64,000 nt of DNA from positions 3,042,096 through 3,106,095 of the forward strand of contig OX345648.1 in NCBI GenBank assembly GCA_947044365.1, written 5' to 3'. Below are positions 61,539-64,000 of this stretch, piece by piece. Within the stretch, counting starts at the first letter, position 1. Each line of letters begins with the position of its first letter. Below the pieces are notes generated by a model. That model ran no database searches. It saw only the letters and a list, made by a program, of their open reading frames with translations, and was not told the origin of the DNA. This DNA comes from Petrosia ficiformis (lineage: Eukaryota; Porifera; Demospongiae; Haplosclerida; Petrosiidae). A program made the position numbers and the translations under genes.

Positions 61539-62279
61539 GTAATATTCATGACGTTGTATATAGTTTAATTAACCTTTCTTGTCCAATTAGCCCTCACTCG
61601 CGTAGACAGAATACAGAATTACTGTAATGATTTTGTGTGTCTGTGTATCATCACATTTTGTGAAAAAATAATGACATTGGAACTTTGTGGATCACAGAAG
61701 GAAATCTTCTGGTTAAAAAGTTATAACAATGTTTGTAACTCACGGTTGCCTTTTCATTTGTTTCAAAAGGCTTCTGGTAGCAATCAAATACAAGGGAACC
61801 TTGTTTGAAGGCTAATGGTGTCAAATCACTGCTTGAAATGGAATACATTTCAGGGAGTGCCTGCTACATCATCAAACATAGTCTCTTTGCTTTCAGCCAT
61901 TATGGTCACTTTCTCATATATTATTTCATGCACATGATTTAAGCCATAAAACTGATTTCATTAGTTATAAAAATGATAATCCATGTAATGTAATTATTAT
62001 TGGTATTTCTCCCAAAAATCCTTAGAATATTGCATTTGTTTTCTAAATGTACAGAGAGCCTTCAAACATTTACAACTACCGTAAGGGTACAAATTTTTGA
62101 GGGGGATTTAATTTTCGTTACTTTCGTATGCTACAAATATGCAATCAAGGAAAATTTTACTCTACCCCTTTTGCCATTTACACACGCGCAGATTATAACG
62201 AGCCTCATAATCAAGAAGGCACTGTTTAAGTACTTCAGTCCAGCTGATCCATTATCTTCTTCAAACTTGGTTTTGATCA
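61539..62279. other. Non-coding interval with diverged TIR-family remnant
   Basis: 61590-61750 (tttgtgtgtctgtgtatcat ... gttataacaatgtttgtaactcacggt) resembles the interior of the ccctcgcc family but lacks clean ends. No supported exon follows the BAZ-like PHD exons here. Confidence 0.5.
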
Positions 62280-62916
62280 TAACTATTAAAAAGGTAAATA
62301 GCAAAGTCCTAAACAATAAGGAGAGAGGACAAAAGAGAGGTGAATACCTCAAGTTATATGAAGAGGGGAAAGCCATCGTCGGAAAATAATACTAGTGAGC
62401 ATGGTGTTGCGAGAGCTGTGCAACATTTTAAGACGAAGAATTTGAAAGCTAGTAATGACATCTGTTTGAGAAAGTTACTTGTATCAATGATAAGTAGAGG
62501 AGCACCAGTAGGAACAAGTATCATCATCAGTGTAGGGCATGGAATAATGCTTAAATGTGATAGATCTTCACTAGAAGAATTTGGTGATACAGTTCAGCTT
62601 AATAAAGAGTGGTCTAAAAGCGTATTAAGGAGAATGGGCATTACAAAAAGAAGGGCCAATTCCAAAGCAAAAATTTTACCTGGAACCATCATAGAGATAA
62701 AAGAACAATACCTAATGGGCATTAGGTATTGTTCTTTTAGCTTATCATTGTGCCATACATAGCTCAAATGCGATAAGAACTCAAAACTAAGTGATGATCA
62801 TCCTGCTCTTGTTCTGTTTGAAGTTTTCAAAGGCCATTGCACTGATGAAATTTTCAAGTTATTAGACATCTTGTATGTTATAGTCCTCCTACCCAATACT
62901 ACAGACAGACTCCAGC
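62280..62916 (+). pseudogene. pogo/Tigger-like (DDE_1) transposase relic
   Basis: Three pieces in different frames align to the family order. An N-terminal piece (EYLKLYEEGKAIVGK, then SEHGVARAVQHF) is broken by a frameshift near 62388. A middle HTH-like piece reads WSKSVLRRMGITKRRA. A distal piece of the DDE_1 domain (ALVLFEVFKGHCTDEIFKLL, then NTTDRLQP, 62800-62916) follows. The central part with most catalytic residues is missing, and a 42-bp hairpin stands at the junction. A hAT-like MITE follows at 62917. Confidence 0.7.
62698..62739. repeat. Perfect 20-bp inverted repeat with 2-base loop
   Basis: taaaagaacaatacctaatg is followed by gg and then its exact complement. It lies where the pogo-like frame jumps across its missing catalytic core, so it is probably a product of deletion repair or a template-switch event. 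Confidence 0.9.
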
Positions 62917-63163
62917 CAGTGTTCTCGCCAGGATTTTCATATTTGGTGGTGCCACCCATGCTTTTAATGATCTTCAAAGTTGAGTTTACTTGATTGTTTA
63001 AACAATGTGGTTTGTAGGTTGGGTAGTAATATCATGTGGTTTCATGGTAATTAAGTATAACAATGCTTGGTGGTGCAAAATTAAAATTTGAACCTCTGTT
63101 GGTGGTGCAGACAGTAATATTGGTGGTACAACACCACCACAAAAAGGCCTAATGAGAACACTG
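62917..63163. mobile_element. hAT-like MITE remnant, 247 bp
   Basis: The ends cagtgttctcgccagg and cctaatgagaacactg contain the inverted pair cagtgttctc/gagaacactg. A clear 8-bp duplication was not found. Its interior (gtttaaacaatgtggttt ... taatattgg) recurs in shortened form at 58680-58775, next to the Merlin element. Confidence 0.6.
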
Positions 63164-63184
63164 TCCCACAGTATATATTAGTTT

Positions 63185-63372
63185 TCATTCCATTTCATTT
63201 CCAGCTTCGAAAACCCAATCTTTCATACACTAAAGAGGAAGAACGCTTTCTAACTAAAGGTGTAAGTAAATTAGGCCGTCGATGGAAACACATCTTATCA
63301 GCATATCCATTTCAAGAAGGTCGCACTGCCACGAGTCTCCAAGACTACTCAGAAGAAGAGGGAAGTAGAGTT
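63185..63372 (+). CDS. Orphan Myb/SANT-like exon
   Basis: After a TTTCCAG acceptor, the frame LRKPNLSYTKEEERFL continues with TKGVSKLGRRWKHILSAYPF and RTATSLQD. Conserved tryptophan and RTATSLQD resemble the Myb domain of telobox/TRF-type proteins. The frame then becomes E-rich and stops. Its phase does not fit the last BAZ-like exon, so it is probably part of another gene or a transposon, or a decayed copy. Confidence 0.5.
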
Positions 63373-63773
63373 ACTTTTATTTTGATGTTCCAGTATAAAT
63401 GTATAAAATTATACCTCTAATTAATTACATAACCACACCCTTTACCACACTTAACTTAGCTTGCTGAAAAAAAGATGTCTTAAGAAAGCCATTGATGTAA
63501 ACTTTATGCTTTGCTAACAGCAGGAAGACAGCAAGGCCTGCTGTGGGAGTACATAGTGTTAGTGAGAGCCCTCTCAAGAGAGCTCTAACTATTATTACAT
63601 AGTAACTGTACCAAGGTGTACCACAGACTTCCATGTACATATACATGAATTACAGTAACTAAGCAAATCTTTGCATATGGCAACAGTACATAGTTCTATT
63701 GACAAGTTTGGTATACATACAAGTGTGAACACATTATGTATACTTACCTTCTTGATACCAGGGGTAGCAATTA

Positions 63774-63998
63774 TCATGATGCGGATTGTTCATTACAACA
63801 AGTTTCAGTATGTGACAGGTGTTCATCTCCCTCATCATCATGAGAGGGCAAAAGAGGAGAACTATGCTGTAAATTTGTAGAATTGCCCTCCATTCTCTCT
63901 GCGGTCAAATTCTTGCACAACTTTTCCACTTCCTGCAGTCGCTTCTCCATTGCCTCTGTCTTGTCTATTAATTCTTTCACAACATGTGTCAGGTCCAA
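63774..63998 (-). CDS. Coiled-coil ORF, function unknown (relative of 59745-60235)
   Basis: The 74-residue frame begins MDLTHVVKELIDKTEAMEKR, has heptad-like EVEKLCKNLTAERMEG, then SSPLLPSHDDEGDEHLSH. The same order of motifs occurs in the relic at 59745-60235, so this is a repeated, possibly mobile, coding unit. The frame is open to the window edge and may be incomplete at its 5' end. Confidence 0.45.
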   Translation of the reverse strand: MDLTHVVKELIDKTEAMEKRLQEVEKLCKNLTAERMEGNSTNLQHSSPLLPSHDDEGDEHLSHTETCCNEQSAS

Positions 63999-64000
63999 CT

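Overview
This window reads as an intron-rich, AT-rich genome of an early-branching animal. A demosponge is the most likely source, inferred from 20-200 bp introns, abundant acatgtac-type palindromes, two animal-type host genes (LMBR1-like and BAZ-like) and a very dense, varied load of DNA transposons. No bacterial operons, tRNA or rRNA genes were recognised. There is one 200-base assembly gap (31186-31385).

Layout. 0-12.1 kb is a transposon graveyard. It holds a MULE-type transposase pseudogene on the minus strand (1390-4092), a decayed OB-fold/RPA-like gene on the plus strand (5109-6204), and a decayed Helitron Rep-helicase on the minus strand (7959-12141) carrying a 405-bp hAT-type MITE. 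12.1-15.7 kb is non-coding and contains nested MITEs: one with 9-bp target duplications, and one of piggyBac type with TTAA. 15.85-20.87 kb is a 5-kb foldback (giant inverted repeat) whose arms are built from a ~178-bp tandem unit.

21.2-28.9 kb is the most interesting part. An intact 20-exon plus-strand gene encodes one 894-residue protein with a PHD-like cysteine cluster, a complete Ulp1/C48 SUMO-protease catalytic set (H, D, Q, C) and a KMT5A-like SET methyltransferase domain. It ends 60 bp from the end of a convergent minus-strand gene that looks like a KDZ (Kyakuja-Dileera-Zisupton) family transposase with SWIM/CxC-type cysteine clusters. The pair may be one mobile element carrying a chromatin-modifying enzyme as cargo. 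That would parallel the TET/JBP cargo known in fungal KDZ elements.

29-42 kb is repeat-rich non-coding DNA: inverted-repeat elements, a ~0.8-kb segmental duplication, a TIR family and microsatellites. 42.1-56.4 kb is a complete 14-exon LMBR1/LMBR1L-type membrane-protein gene (491 aa) with several MITEs in its introns. 56.9-58.66 kb is a Merlin (IS1016-like) DNA transposon with ~104-bp TIRs and an intact two-exon transposase. 58.85-61.54 kb holds the WAKZ-PHD portion of a BAZ-like chromatin remodelling gene with no visible 5' part. 62.3-63.2 kb is a pogo-like transposase relic broken by a deletion hairpin and a hAT-like MITE. A Myb/SANT-like exon (63185-63372) and a coiled-coil ORF close the window.

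How the parts relate: the host genes (LMBR1, BAZ) are independent of each other. The other coding sequences belong, or probably belong, to mobile elements. Family names rest on motifs read by eye and on recall of family signatures; no database search was run.
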